The translations under genes were made by a program, and so were the position numbers. The notes below the pieces were generated by a model. That model was not told where the DNA came from and searched no databases. It saw only the letters and a program-made list of their open reading frames with translations. Of a stretch of DNA of 64,000 bases, positions 10,581 through 22,434 are shown one piece after another. Position 1 is the stretch's first letter, and every line of letters begins with the position of its first letter. Origin of the DNA: Larix kaempferi (taxonomy: Eukaryota > Streptophyta > Pinopsida > Pinales > Pinaceae); assembly GCA_027924585.1 (NCBI GenBank), contig BSBM01000877.1:7069501-7133500 (forward strand). Direction: 5' to 3'.

Positions 10581-11470
10581 AAGGCCATGATGATCAAGAA
10601 GGCTCACAAGAGTTCCATACTATATGCAAAAAGATGGTATTTTCATCAAACATGTCAAATATTTAGAAGAAACAACCAAAAGCCTATAATATGAAAACAC
10701 ATATTCTTATTAGACACTTCATGTCACCCTCATGCATAAGGTGATTTGCCCATCAAACATGCTAAACATGACAAAAAAAGTTTCAAACAAAACTATTGAA
10801 TGGAGGCTAGTGCTACAATCAATTAATCAAAGGAACAATGAGTATTGTACAATTGTATAGTGAATGGTGATACGAACTTGAATACATTTTCCCTCCAGTA
10901 ATATGTGTCGTGGGATTCCATAGCAATTGGTAATCTCAATTTTAAATCCTTGAAGGGGGGCGTAATCTTGAGCTTTGTCGTCTCCGTTACCAATAAAACA
11001 TAGTATATGCTTTCTAAATTCTCCAAATCATTGTCTTCATCCTCTTCCTTTATTCCCATGATATTCTTGTCTTACTTCCCACTTAGTCTTTGCTTATTCT
11101 CTTCGTAGTTTGGAAGTACACTCTTCTACCCTAAATTGAGAAATGCTTTCTCTTTTAATCACTACTTTTACTTTTCTCTTGACATTTTTCTTTTTCTCTT
11201 AAATCATATTGAAGACCATTAAGTATCTTGATACACATTGTTCTTCAACTTCATTCATATCAACTCTAATATGTAGTTTTGTAGTTTTATGTATTGCTTA
11301 GTATATTTTTAAATAAATAATTCATTCTACCACAGATTTTAACTTGCTTAATGAATATATGTGATACTATGATGGAAAGAACACAACCTTCAAATGTTTG
11401 GGCATATTTGGTCACATTCTATTCACTATTTTTTTCATTATCTACGTCCTTCCTTCACCCATTCCATTAT
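10581..11470. other. Flank with a short unassigned open frame
   Basis: An acidic open frame on the minus strand at 10823-11059 (MGIKEEDEDNDLENLESIYY...) has no domain I recognise. It may be chance or a gag-like remnant. The rest is AT- and CTT-rich with no further coding signal. Confidence 0.3.
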
Positions 11471-11477
11471 ATAGAGA

Positions 11478-11623
11478 TATATGATAGTTTATTTTTATAT
11501 TTCCTAGCTTCACTCTTTTTGAATCATCTTCACCAATATTTCTCTAACTCTATATGATAGTTTATTTTTATATTTCCTAGCTTCACTCTTTTTGAATCAT
11601 CTTCACCAATATTTCTCTTACTC
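11478..11623. repeat. Near-perfect 73-bp tandem duplication
   Basis: Bases 11478-11550 recur at 11551-11623 with about one visible change (TCTCTAACTC versus TCTCTTACTC). The high identity points to a recent event compared with the decayed surroundings. Confidence 0.85.
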
Positions 11624-11870
11624 TTAGACCAGTTAGATTATCTAGTTGCAAACATCCTTTCAATTCAATCACCACATCCTTATTTTATTGTTTTATTTTA
11701 ATATAGGTTTAATAAGCATTTACATGAGATCAAGCACTATTGGTGGTTTGCTCCATGTTCTTTGTCAAGATTCATCCAATTTCAATCCTTCATCTCTATT
11801 TTGTCTTTATCATTACTTCTGTCACTTATTCTCAATTAATATGAATTCCCCTTTATGTCATTTATGTCAT

Positions 11871-11890
11871 TGTACCAGCTCTAATACCAA
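11871..11890 (-). other. Possible primer-binding site (tRNA-Met type), degenerate
   Basis: On the minus strand this reads TTGGTATTAGAGCTGGTAC, one base from the TGGTATCAGAGC tract that matches the 3' end of initiator tRNA-Met. If real, a minus-strand LTR would lie just to its right. No clear LTR borders or gag were found, so this is weak. Confidence 0.35.
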
Positions 11891-12250
11891 CCAACTTATA
11901 TAGCAACAACTACTTGATTCACTTTCAATCCTCTATACATCCATTTAAACTTCACAATTAGCCAATTACAAATAACTAAGCTTGATAAAATTCTCTATAC
12001 ATCCAATTAAACTTCACAAATTTCCAATGAAATAAACCAAAATACAAGTAAACCAAAAAAAATAGGGCCTTTCTTTTTCTAGAGAGGCTTCCTCCATGTA
12101 TGAAAGAGGTCTCCACTTGAAACCTATCTTTCTCTTAAAAATAGACTCCCAAAACTGCATTTATCTTCTATTATATAATATACATGATAGTCTAATTAAT
12201 TCCTTGGGTTAGAAAGCTAAATTATCTTTTCCCTCTATACAGATATCTAT

Positions 12251-12550
12251 TTCTGTATAAATAAATGATCCATCTCAATATTAATTAGACATGATCATGT
12301 TCCATCACTTGGTGCAGCTTGGTACCCCCTAAAATTTCTTCCATCCATCAATTGGAGCAAAACCAACTTTCTGTATAAATAAATGATCCATCTCAATATT
12401 AATTAGACATGATCATGTTCCATCACTTGGTGCAGCTTGGTACCCTAAAATTTCTTCCATCCATCAATTGGAGCAAAACCAACTTTCTGTATAAATAAAT
12501 GATCCATCTCAATATTAGTTAGACATGATCATGTTCCATCACTTGGTGTA
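12251..12550. repeat. 118-bp tandem repeat, about 2.5 copies
   Basis: The unit starts TTCTGTATAAATAAATGATC at 12251, 12369 and 12485. The second unit is two bases shorter, and the third breaks off near 12550. The copies differ by only a few bases. Nothing coding is seen in it. It ends beside the hairpin pair at 12554-12620. Confidence 0.85.
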
Positions 12551-12553
12551 ATG

Positions 12554-12620
12554 AACTGTCTAGATTGACAGTTAAATGCATGCTCATGAGACAAATAATT
12601 TGTCTCGCGTGTAAGCATGC
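12554..12620. other. Two adjacent inverted repeats (hairpins)
   Basis: Hairpin one is AACTGTC (12554-12560) with GACAGTT (12567-12573). Hairpin two nests GAGACAAA (12588-12595) and TTTGTCTC (12599-12606) inside two GCATGC blocks (12578-12583 and 12615-12620). They could be the end of a small foldback element or a structured RNA; the function is unknown. Confidence 0.55.
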
Positions 12621-13249
12621 TTTTTAGGCCAATAATTTGACCCCGTGTAAGTTAAAGCTATTAGTCAAAAGGAAGACAACATTCATTGGAGAATTCTCAG
12701 GGCAGTCATTAAAACTAGTAGAAAATATATTACTAACTACTATGTAAACAAATACTCCTCCCAATATCATGAATGTTCATGCATAAATACACAGTATTCA
12801 ACTTATTACTTTGAGTAATAATGGACAAATAAGATAGCCTGGCAAATAGTAAAAGAATCAGAAATGACAAAGTCGACATGATTACAAAATCTTCTATGAA
12901 ATTAAATCATAAATTATTAAAAAGACGTGAATCAATCCCATCAAAATATGTATCTATCTACATGTTCCTATCAATAGAAAAAGTTAGCATAAATTACAAG
13001 TGCAAACATCCATAGGTTGAACGCACAAGTCATATTATACCAGAATGCAACACTACAATCCAAAATGTTAACACAAACATTTAACTGTAAACTTTGACTT
13101 GATCCGGACATAAAGAGCAAATTCCAGAATCCTTTCGGTGCACTTGATTCCATCATTGAATGCTGTAGTATACAACATGCAAAACCAGAAAAAAAAAGCC
13201 TATTTATTTCCTTATCAATCTTTCTAAAATGTAGAAAGCAGAAGAAATT

Positions 13250-13440
13250 GAATGTCTGTTAAGGAAAATTCAGCACTAAGGAATCCTACATTTTCACTTG
13301 AATGGCCGCCACTTTACTAGTGAATGTCCGTTCAGGAAAATTCGTGACCAATGAATCCTTCACCTGAATGGCCAATGTCTACATGAATTTGTGTTAAGGA
13401 AAATTCAGCACCAATGAATCCTTCAATTTCACTTTAATGG
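13250..13440. repeat. Three degenerate tandem units of about 60-72 bp
   Basis: Each unit carries a GAATxxxxGTT(A/C)AGGAAAATTC start, an A(A/T)GAATCCT core and an (A/T)ATGGCC end. The units start near 13250, 13322 and 13384. They lie about 600-800 bases past the stop codon of the GRAS gene. Confidence 0.65.
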
Positions 13441-14027
13441 CCACTTTACTCATGCTTTCACAAAACCAGCGTTAAATTTGATCCAACTGAAATTGACTTG
13501 AAACTTGAAACAGATTTCGACACTATAATAGCTATGCTTGCCTACTGCCATTCATCACAAAGAATTTATACAGAAAAATTGCCACATTTGAGATTTATTT
13601 GAACGTTACCCAACAACAACAGTATCCAATGCAAACGAAGAATATTGCAAAAAATTAATTTACCAACAAGCGTGTTTAAACATTCATTGATATGCTCACT
13701 AAATGCAGGTATCCAATATAAATAAATTAATCAAACCTTGAAACAATGGAACATGAAAGCTTAAAATCACCATCACCGAACTTGAATGCATAAATTATAA
13801 ACATATATTCCGCTGTAGCCCTGAAAATGGCAGAAACATTTAAAGATTAATACTATATAAACATATTCAGAGAGAGTTTAGTATTTAAAAATTAGAGAGC
13901 CGTTACTGCAATTCAAAACTGCACGCCGAGGACAGACATGCTGCATGCATTTGTATTTTGCAGAAGTTTGTTATTGTGGTCTATAGATAATATATGTAAT
14001 AATATGAATTGGGAATCTTGGGATGTG
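13441..14027. other. 3' flank of the GRAS gene
   Basis: AT-rich sequence downstream of the minus-strand GRAS stop codon; it must hold the 3' UTR and polyadenylation site. No other gene is visible. An open frame on the opposite strand that starts at 13938 and overlaps the GRAS gene is an antisense shadow. Confidence 0.5.
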
Positions 14028-15365
14028 TTAATGCCAGGAAGAAACGGAGAAAAGAGGCGTATTTTGCCATCCGAGAAAGGCAGCCTTATTGTGCAAATGG
14101 ATCTTATATCCTTCCGATGGATAATGGAGTCTGAGAAGAAGCCGAGCCTGAGAAAGAGCGAATTCACTGAGAGGGAGGCTCGTGAAGCCGCACTCATTCA
14201 TGATTTCTGTCCAACGCTCGAATCTCTGATGGCGTTCGTTCCTGTCGGGTCCTTCCAAGGCCACGATGTTGGTAATCTCCCTGCCGAACCAGACCTGCTC
14301 GACGTCGAGACGCTCCTGACTCTTTGGGGGAAGCGTGGCTTCCAAGGACTCGAAGAGCGCCGAGTAATGGTCCAGAGCTTCGGCGAAACGATCGATGAAA
14401 ACTGGCTGGTTATGGTCGGCTTCCCGTTCTGCTAGGGCTACGACCTTTGGCTCCAGCGACCGTATTCGGACGAGGAAGTTCTTGAGTTTCTCGTTATGGG
14501 CTTCGTCGAGCAGCTCGTGGAGATGGAGAACACAGTTGATGGCCAGGGACTCACCCGGACGGGTGGAAATGGCGAGAGAGCTGATATCGTCGTCTATTAT
14601 CCATGGGTTGAATTCAAATCGGAGGCCGAGAGTGTGAGCGAACCGTTCAAGCCGCCGTCCTGTCTTTCGCAGCGCCTCGGGGTCGGTTCCGGCACCGGTG
14701 AGCCGGATGTGGGCCGGCGGTCCGCCCGAGCGCTCTGCGAGGGCCTGCATGAAGGGAGGCCACTGCACGCCCTGCATTATATTGATGTCGACGACGTGGA
14801 TCAAGGGCGAGTCTGTGTCTAGGGCTTCCAGAATGGCCTGGTTCGCTGTCAGATGTGCGAAACGGATGAAGGGCGTCACCTGATTCAGACACAGATACGC
14901 CGACTCGATTTCCCGTTCGGTTGCGCCGGCCGCCTGTGGCGGCGGGCGGGCAACGATGAGATCCAAGCGGATTCTGAGCGCGCGGGTGAATTGGGCAACG
15001 AGGCGCTCTGTCGAATCACCGCGTGTGGATGCCCTGGTCAGAATGGAGATCATCCGGTCGGCTCGCTGCCACGCACATTGACCTACAAACTCCGCGCATT
15101 CCGACAAGAGATTTCTTAAATGCGCCGCGCCGGATTCGGTGCTCGTGTCCATGACGGCCGTCTGGTCAAGCCTCTCGGGTTCTTCTTCTTCATCGTGCGA
15201 GTCCGACGAGCCGAGCATTTCATTGAAAGACGAAGCCGCCGCGTACAGCTGCAGGCTGTCGCAGAATATATTGTAAAAACTCCTGCCCTTTTTATTCTCT
15301 TGTCTATAACGTTCCAGTTTCTGCTGCTGCTGTTGCTGCTGCTGCTCTGGTTGGTGCCTCTGCAT
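14028..15365 (-). CDS. LAS-like: GRAS transcription factor, LAS/SCL18 type
   Basis: A 445-residue nuclear transcriptional regulator of the GRAS family. The LAS/Ls/MOC1 clade is known to control axillary meristem formation in flowering plants. The N-terminus is short with a Gln run (residues 9-15), an acidic patch (58-63) and no DELLA motif. The first leucine-rich region covers about 82-140. The VHIID core reads HVVDINIMQGVQWPPFMQAL (190-209). The second leucine-rich region and PFYRE region follow, with LAEREADHN (311-319) and SLEATLPPKSQERLDVEQ (340-357). The SAW region contains LRLHYPSEGY (411-420) and FLGWQNTPLFSVSSW (430-444). These segments match LAS more closely than other GRAS clades. 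It is intronless and full length. The start is the first Met after an in-frame stop at 15384-15386. The gene is markedly GC-richer than its neighbourhood. Confidence 0.93.
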   Translation of the reverse strand: MQRHQPEQQQQQQQQKLERYRQENKKGRSFYNIFCDSLQLYAAASSFNEMLGSSDSHDEEEEPERLDQTAVMDTSTESGAAHLRNLLSECAEFVGQCAWQRADRMISILTRASTRGDSTERLVAQFTRALRIRLDLIVARPPPQAAGATEREIESAYLCLNQVTPFIRFAHLTANQAILEALDTDSPLIHVVDINIMQGVQWPPFMQALAERSGGPPAHIRLTGAGTDPEALRKTGRRLERFAHTLGLRFEFNPWIIDDDISSLAISTRPGESLAINCVLHLHELLDEAHNEKLKNFLVRIRSLEPKVVALAEREADHNQPVFIDRFAEALDHYSALFESLEATLPPKSQERLDVEQVWFGREITNIVALEGPDRNERHQRFERWTEIMNECGFTSLPLSEFALSQARLLLRLHYPSEGYKIHLHNKAAFLGWQNTPLFSVSSWH

Positions 15366-16000
15366 TTGTATCTGAATTCGTGTTTAAATCCCAATCTGAC
15401 CACCAGCACCCGATTACCGCCTCCTCCACCCGCCTTAATTTTATACGTCTTATTGCTAACAGCTTTGACAATGCGCTTGCGAGGGGACATGATCTGTAAG
15501 CCTGCCAAGTACCCTGCTCCCTCTGCCCTGTGTTATCCAAATTACCCAGATCCCGCTCAAAGTTATCCAATCTGGACCCCTCAGCTGTACTTCCTTTTCT
15601 GGATACGACCACTCTTGGTTCGCTTTTCCGTGCAGGCCTCCATCCCGGGCACCGTCTTGCGGTCACGCAATCTTTAATGGCGAAAGAACGAAGAAGCGTC
15701 TGCACAAGAAAATCTGTGCAAGAAAACACGCAGAATCCCACCAAGAAACGAACCGTGGGGTGCCTTATTGTCAGTCGTAAATTGCAACCAAAACGCAACC
15801 TAATTCCTCCGACTTGCCATGCGCTGATCAGTACTTTATACAGCCGATCACTGCAACACCAATATTGCCTTCGACATATATATATACCTATTCATTCATC
15901 ATCATCCGGTCTGATACCGACCGTGCTTAACACGGTATATATATAATATAGATATATATATATATAGATATCAGTATCTCTCTCTGGCTAGTTCTTCCTC
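15366..16000 (-). promoter_or_regulatory. 5' leader and proximal upstream region of the GRAS gene
   Basis: This stretch lies directly upstream of the GRAS start codon. It includes a TA-rich tract at 15936-15974 that could serve as a TATA region on the minus strand. A second TA run lies at 15878-15888. A perfect palindrome ACCGTG-CTTAA-CACGGT lies at 15920-15936. The start of transcription cannot be fixed from sequence alone. GC content falls steadily away from the gene. Confidence 0.45.
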
Positions 16001-16530
16001 CATCTTTGGCTCCCGCTCTGATCAGCTATCATCATCATCGAATTGTACAGCGCATTGCCTGCAGCAGGCCGGTCGAATATACATATCGTTTAATCGACAA
16101 GTCAGGAGATTTTGCTGGTAAGTACCACAGGAATAATATGTACACAGAACCCGAGGTCTATCCTCCTGCTAAAACATACCCAATTGCCCAAACCACAAAC
16201 GTAAGGATTTTGCTTGCCCAATCTCAATACTCAAACTCAAATACCGCAGATGCAGTGCACCAGTGGATCTCCAACCAATTTATTTCTGATTTGACATCTA
16301 TATATTTTATAGAAATGATACATGAGATTCGGAATATTTACCTGTGCTTCTTCTGTGATTCCTTCCTTGTGTGTTTGGCTTTGGTCTCATTACCAAATCA
16401 AGCAAAAGCCAAGCATGGCAGGGCAACAGTGGAATATGGGCAGGCAGGGGAGGAGTGTTGTGTTATGTTGTGTTGTAAGTAAGTAAATGCGGTGGACAAC
16501 TGGAGGGCAGCAAGACAGGCGAGCGAGCAG
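16001..16530. other. Distal upstream region of the GRAS gene
   Basis: Mixed-composition DNA with no supported gene. A long open frame at 16006-16482 on the plus strand has no recognisable domain and contains low-complexity ends, so it is not called. Distal promoter elements of the GRAS gene may lie here. Confidence 0.35.
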
Positions 16531-16534
16531 AGCA

Positions 16535-16554
16535 GGGCAGGGCAGGGCAGAGGG
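16535..16554 (+). other. G-quadruplex motif upstream of the GRAS gene
   Basis: Four G-triplets at 16535, 16540, 16545 and 16552 with loops of 2, 2 and 4 bases fit the G3+N1-7 quadruplex rule. The motif arises from a GGGCA repeat. It lies about 1.17 kb upstream of the GRAS start codon. Confidence 0.6.
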
Positions 16555-16699
16555 CAGGTTAGCAACCTGTGCAAATGAGATGAGACGGCCATGCGTGCAT
16601 TCAAAGGAATGAAAGCAGAAAGCAATCAATCAATTAATCAGTAGAGTGAGTGGATGGGGACTCTTCATTCCTCTGCTCCGCACAAAAACAATTGTACTC

Positions 16700-17520
16700 C
16701 TCGTGGATGCCATGGGCCGCCACATTAATTAATTGCTCGCCATTAAATCATTGTTGACAACTACTTTATCACTAAATTAAAAAATATCTTGGAATTCATA
16801 AAAAAATTGGGCGTGAGCTCTGCAAAGTGACAAAATCACAATCTTTTAGTTTAGAATTACGTTTTTAATTTAAGACTGGAAGGAAAAACGGTGACGGATA
16901 GACAAAGTGACAAAATTACATCATTGTTTTGAAATGTGTAGCCAATCTCATTACATTATTATTTTGAAATTTGTGTACCTTCTGGCTTAGTCATTTGTGT
17001 ACCGTCTGTATTAAAAAACTAGTTTTTAGAGATAACTCGCAGAATCCCATTAATGGAAGAAGTACCGAAACACTGATAGCAATGAACGACGTTTCTGTTT
17101 GGAGTTGTTTGTTACTATGTTTGGAGTTCTTTATTTCAGAGTAACACACGTCGTTTTTATTTGGACTCGTTTAATTGTGTATCAGGGTAAAAGTTTAGTA
17201 GTCTCATTGCGTAGGATAAAAGACAACCAAAAGGCTCCCTTTTCCAGCAATTTTGGGATAAAAATTGTTATTTTTGCATTTTTGTAATTTCAGGATTGAG
17301 ATTTCTTTTTGTTCTAGATTAATTGTCCAATTTTGAAATATTTAAGATCTCCGAAATTGTGATTTGAGCACTCCAAATTGCTATACTTTATTGGAATTTT
17401 GTTAGATTTGTAATTCAAAATATGCCATTTTATTATCAAATTAATTTACTTGCCATTGTTTTGAACATACATAATTTTTAATTTTTTTAATTTGAAGTAT
17501 TTCAAAAATACATCTTTTAA
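16700..17520. other. AT-rich DNA, no gene seen
   Basis: A short open frame at 17099-17287 has no recognisable feature. The rest is AT-rich and unstructured. Confidence 0.5.
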
Positions 17521-17524
17521 ACCA

Positions 17525-17660
17525 TGGATGATGATCAATTCAATTATCTAGCATGTTAATTTAAAAAAAAAAAACTAGGGAATTCAATCTAGTATGTTAA
17601 TTAAAAAACACTAGGGATAATGATCAATTCAATCTAGTATATTAATAAAAACACTCACTT
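17525..17660. repeat. Three degenerate copies of a TCTAGTATGTTAATT-type unit
   Basis: ATGATCAATTCAAT followed by (A)TCTAG(C/T)AT(G/A)TTAAT and an A-run plus CTAGGGA occurs at about 17528, and a shortened copy without the ATGATCA start follows. A further copy starts near 17616. These are likely slippage products. Confidence 0.5.
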
Positions 17661-18219
17661 AAACTTATTTTGATTTAAATTTAACAAGTACTTAAAAGAA
17701 TAAAAATAAAAATAAACACAAACCTATAGCCTTTATGAGAAGGGTTATTTGGTAAAAGTTTATATCTTAAGAAATTGGATCCCTCTAAGTGTTGCTTGAT
17801 AGATAAGTGTAAGATTGATCTAGGTTGGTTTAAATTAACATTATTCACCTTACACATTTACTTGGGTGCATATCATTAATCTCGATGCAATGAAATATCC
17901 TATAAAAATAGGTCAATACATTTTGATCAATATGGAAAAAGAAATGAGCATTAAAATGTGTAAATAAGCATTTAATTGGTGAAAGTAATGTGTTTCTATT
18001 ACCCCTTTACCATTCAAGTCTCTCATAGACATGCTTGAACTTGTGTTCATGCTTATGTGTGCTTATATGCTTGCAAAAATGGGTTGAGGTAGGTGCAAGT
18101 CATGGCATTTTGTGGAATAAACACCTCCCATTCATGGCTTCTTAGCCGAAGATGCATTTTGTAGTGTGGAGCAGTTATCGCTTATTGGTGTTGAATGAAA
18201 GCTTTGATAGCCTCTGCTT

Positions 18220-19010
18220 AATAATTAATGTTGATTTACTTTGCTTTACACTAATTTAGTGTGTGACCTTATATTCAGACTTAACAAGTTTCGTAAGTTA
18301 TGCTTAACAATGAATCCTAACATACCATGATCCTTAAGTCATTGGGAACAATGATAAGGGAGTGGTGTCTCCTAGTAACATAATGGTTGATTGGTTGCAG
18401 GGTGAGTATGCTTGCTTGCTCAACTTTCCCCTCTTCTTATGTCATGTGAGTGAAACAATAGTTGGATACACCTATCTTGTCATGGCATCATGTATTTCTT
18501 AATTTACCATATAAATCCTCTCTGTAATGAACAATGACTGCTAATTTGGCCATTATAGCTTCCTCTTGACAACATATATCTCAATTTACACTATTTTATT
18601 GTGTATAACCTCTCGAATGCTCTAACTATGTTTGTTTCACTTAACCATTAATGTTGATTTGTCCATAACACATTTTTCTTAAGAATGTATACAATTTGCA
18701 TTTTTAGTGTCTTGCCTCATAACCAAATTTAACAACCATGATGTCTTTCACTTAACAACATATGCTAATTTTCCCATAGTGGCTTTCACTTAACAACGTA
18801 TGCTAATTTGTCCATGATGGCTTCCACCTAACAAGATATTCCAAGTTACATTATTTTGGTGTGTGACTATAGATGAAACTTAACGACCATGATGGCTTGA
18901 CTTCTTGCTTTGGTGTGTGACCTCTTAATTGGTCTTAATGACCACGATGTCTTGGCTTTTGCCTAACAATAGATAATAATTGTCTATAATGGCTTTCATT
19001 TAACGATTGA
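18220..19010. repeat. Degenerate repeat block
   Basis: Variants of CTTAACAAC(C)ATGATG(G/T)C, of TATGCTAATTT(G/T)(C)CCATA/GATGG and of TTTGGTGTGTGACCT recur at irregular spacing of roughly 50-150 bases. No frame is open across them. This is an old satellite-like or element-derived noncoding array. Confidence 0.45.
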
Positions 19011-22000
19011 CCATTTGTGGGGATGCACTAATCCATCAAAGGTGAACATCTCATATAAGGGAACCTAATGCTCATAGAGGGGGAAACAACAATGTTCCAC
19101 TTTCAACCAATAAAAAATTCCTCTTTAACAAAATTGTATAGATACAATCAACATAAAATAGGTTACTAGAAATAGGATTCCTTGAAAGTATGAGAAAATA
19201 TACTAAAATAAAAAATAAAAATAAAAAGTACAACCCAAATGCCATTGAATGTAATGTAAGAAATTATGTATAAGATCATTTTTGCTAATCATCACAAAAA
19301 TAATATTTGAAGCATTGGTTAAAATATCAATTTGTATGAAGTCCTTGAGGTAGACTCTAAGAATGTCAATTTCTACCCATGGGATTTTGGTCTAGTGACA
19401 AGCAACAAATTGATTAAGATTGTATTAATATAGAAATTCGATCTCAAACCCTCAAGTGGGTGTAGATGAGTCTAGATACAAATTTAGGTAACTTTGATGA
19501 CTTCTATGTCCCTTATAGGGAGTCTATAAAACAATTTCTAAATAAAAACAATGTCATTTAGAGAAGATCCTTCGTAAGTGAAGCAAAGAAAATTATCCTT
19601 TAGGGTAATAGATTTCTATGTGTTCTCTTAATAAACCAGGTTGGGAATTAATGGTAGCTAATAAATTTGACAAGATATATTTAGTTAAAAAGTGTCAATT
19701 TAGTATAAAGTTAGTAAAATATAATATATATTGAGAAGATTTAAATTTATTAAATAAAAATTAAAAAAATTTACATAATGAAATAGACGGGATCTAAAAT
19801 ATACAAGCCTCAATGCAATGTGAAGTTGGTAAGATCAATCTATCATAGGTATAGCATGATGATAAGATATGAAGTTGGTAAAATAGATGTTGTTAGAAAG
19901 TTGGGATATAGTGTATGTATGGTTCACTCACTTGATTGAACTTGTATTAATGAGAAAAGAAATGATGTCTCCTAATAGTACCTTCACCATATATCTAGAA
20001 AAGACTTAATAGATCTGGAAAAGACTTTTAATAGTACCTTTGTCATATATCATTAAAAAACTCTACATCATGTTTGTACCACTAACCACATAAAAAACAT
20101 TTTTCCAAACACTTTATAGATTAAGATAAGCTCGTACTATGCCTACTTTCACCTCATATTTTATTTTAGATGAATTTATATCAATGAAATAGATATGATG
20201 TCACGGCTCACACCATGAATAAGTAAAGGGATGGCGATATTTTTCGCATCAAGATATTGTAATATTTTTTTTAAATCTTTAATCTTTATAACTCAGGTTA
20301 TGTTTTAGTTTGTCTTTCATATTGCTTATAAGTATATAAATTAAATTAAAATTAGGTGAATTAATTGCTTATAAATATATAAATTAAATTAAAATTAGTT
20401 AAAAAATTAGGTGAATTATCGTGGGTCTTGTGACCCATGGAGTATCTATGAGTAAATTGATATCTTTGTACTCACCAAATTATAATAAATTGAAATAATG
20501 ATTGGAATTAAAAATGAAAATAGAACTTTGAAGGCACTAAACCTTTACATAAAATATTAGATATCATTATTATAATAGTATATGATGATACCTACTATTG
20601 ATGCTCTTACTATTGCTAAGTGGATGACGTTGAAGGGGATGAGTTAAAGGTCCCGCATTCATTCATTCTCGTTTCCTCTTCTATGTGGGATCATGCTTTC
20701 CCTTTTTCTGATTTTATTCCCTTTTATTATTAATGAAAAAGTAAGTTGGGATGCCATTTCACTCTTCCTCTGGTCGGGAAATTCTTATGTGACAAGTAAC
20801 AAGAACGTTTCCAAATATTATTATTTTAATTAAATCTGTAACAACTATTGTGGCTTACATGGTAAGGTATTAAGTATTAATGTCCCTTTCATCATGAGAT
20901 AATGATTTCCCCTTTCCTTGCACTCTTTCCACCACTAGTGGAAGTTCTATTACCCTCATGGTAATATCTTTTTAATTATTATATTTTAAAGTAGATGATG
21001 AAGGTGCAACTTTTTTCAATTGTTATAAGGTATGGATTCATTTTATTTTTTATTTTTTTAATTGGTTAATGGTAAAATCTTAAATTTCCTTCTTTTAAAT
21101 GTGAATAATGATTTCTGAATTTTCCTGTTTATCATTAAAAAAAATTAAAGTTTTATTTTCTATTTTAAATTGTTGAAATTATTTTTTAATATTTATAATT
21201 CTAATTTAAAATGATTCTTACCTATTTAAAAAAAAAACTTTACAATTCTTTTTATTTTAAATGATCGGAAAAAAAACAAATTAATAAACAATTTTATAAA
21301 ATAACGTTGTTTATACATTAATATAAAATACTCTAAATCGTAAAAAGCATATTGACTTTTCTCTATGCAATAATTTGTTAATAGATTTCATATCAAAACT
21401 AATCCCTATTTAAGATTTCATGACTCTTCTATTTGACCATAATATTCTTTTGAATAAATTGATATGTTGTATCATGAAGATGTATGAAAAGACCTTTCAA
21501 CAAAAAGTGAAAATGAGTGATTCTTTTCCCTATATAGGAAGATCCTCATACTAAGAGAAGCAATGGGTATACATGGTATAAATTAATCACATTTATATTG
21601 AAATATAGTATATCATTAAAATAGATAATTAAAAGTGAATTTATTATTATTATATAAAACTATAATATATTATTTTTAATTTATTATTATTATATAAAAG
21701 ATTTTTATTGTGCATGTGAGAATTGGGTTTTTTTTTTTTTAATGAATTTAGAGGTTTTTATGGTGAATATAGATCAAAATCAAGATGACATTGTAGCTTA
21801 TTGAGGATTTATAATAGGATTTATCTACACGGAAATTAATGTTTGGATGATTATTTGGCTTTACCATTTAGGAGTTAGCACTTAAAATGAATGATTATTT
21901 GCTATGAGGTAGATGTTATCATTGAAATAGATAAAAAATTTATTCCCTCAAGAATTTGGTTCATATTTGATTTGATCAAATTTAATTTAAAGAAGTTTTG

Positions 22001-22430
22001 ATTAGATCTAGTGATGTAGTCTCAAAAACTAGGTAGATCTAAATAGTTTTATGGCTACAAAAATACAAGACACTGTAGGTTAATGGTTGATATATTATTT
22101 GCAGATATCTTGTGTAATGGGAGTATGGATTCCTCAAATAGTTTCTATATTATGGTCAAATTCCTATTTGGGAAAACTTGTCTCTTGTGGGTGGTTGCAT
22201 CATATTAGGTGGAAGGAATTAAAAGACAACTAGCATAGAGTAAAAGGATACCAATGGCTCAATAATGGTATATTTATGGGGGTAGGAAATTGGGGGAATA
22301 TTACAAACTATCTGATTACCATATATGTATATATTCAACTATTGTTCTCGCAGTGTGTTTATATGGAGGGGTGAGAGCATCTAGAGGACACTCCATAAGC
22401 AACTCAACCTACAATGATACATAGCCCTTA
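19011..22430. other. AT-rich intergenic DNA with one 43-bp tandem duplication
   Basis: No coding domain was recognised. A duplication with period 43 is seen at 20322-20398 (TTGCTTATAA(G/A)TATATAAATT...). Poly-A and poly-T runs are frequent. The right end merges with the DUF4283 relic. Confidence 0.5.
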
Positions 22431-22434
22431 TTTA

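Noticed and set aside
13938-14435. 165-codon plus-strand frame overlapping the GRAS gene
   Set aside because: It is antisense to the GRAS coding sequence and open only because of that gene's GC-rich codon bias.
15116-15508. 130-codon minus-strand frame partly upstream of the GRAS start
   Set aside because: It is in a different frame from the GRAS gene and has no recognisable domain; an in-frame stop separates any upstream extension from the GRAS frame.
16006-16482. 158-codon open frame upstream of the GRAS gene
   Set aside because: No domain, low-complexity ends, unusual composition; it lies in the likely promoter of the opposite-strand gene.
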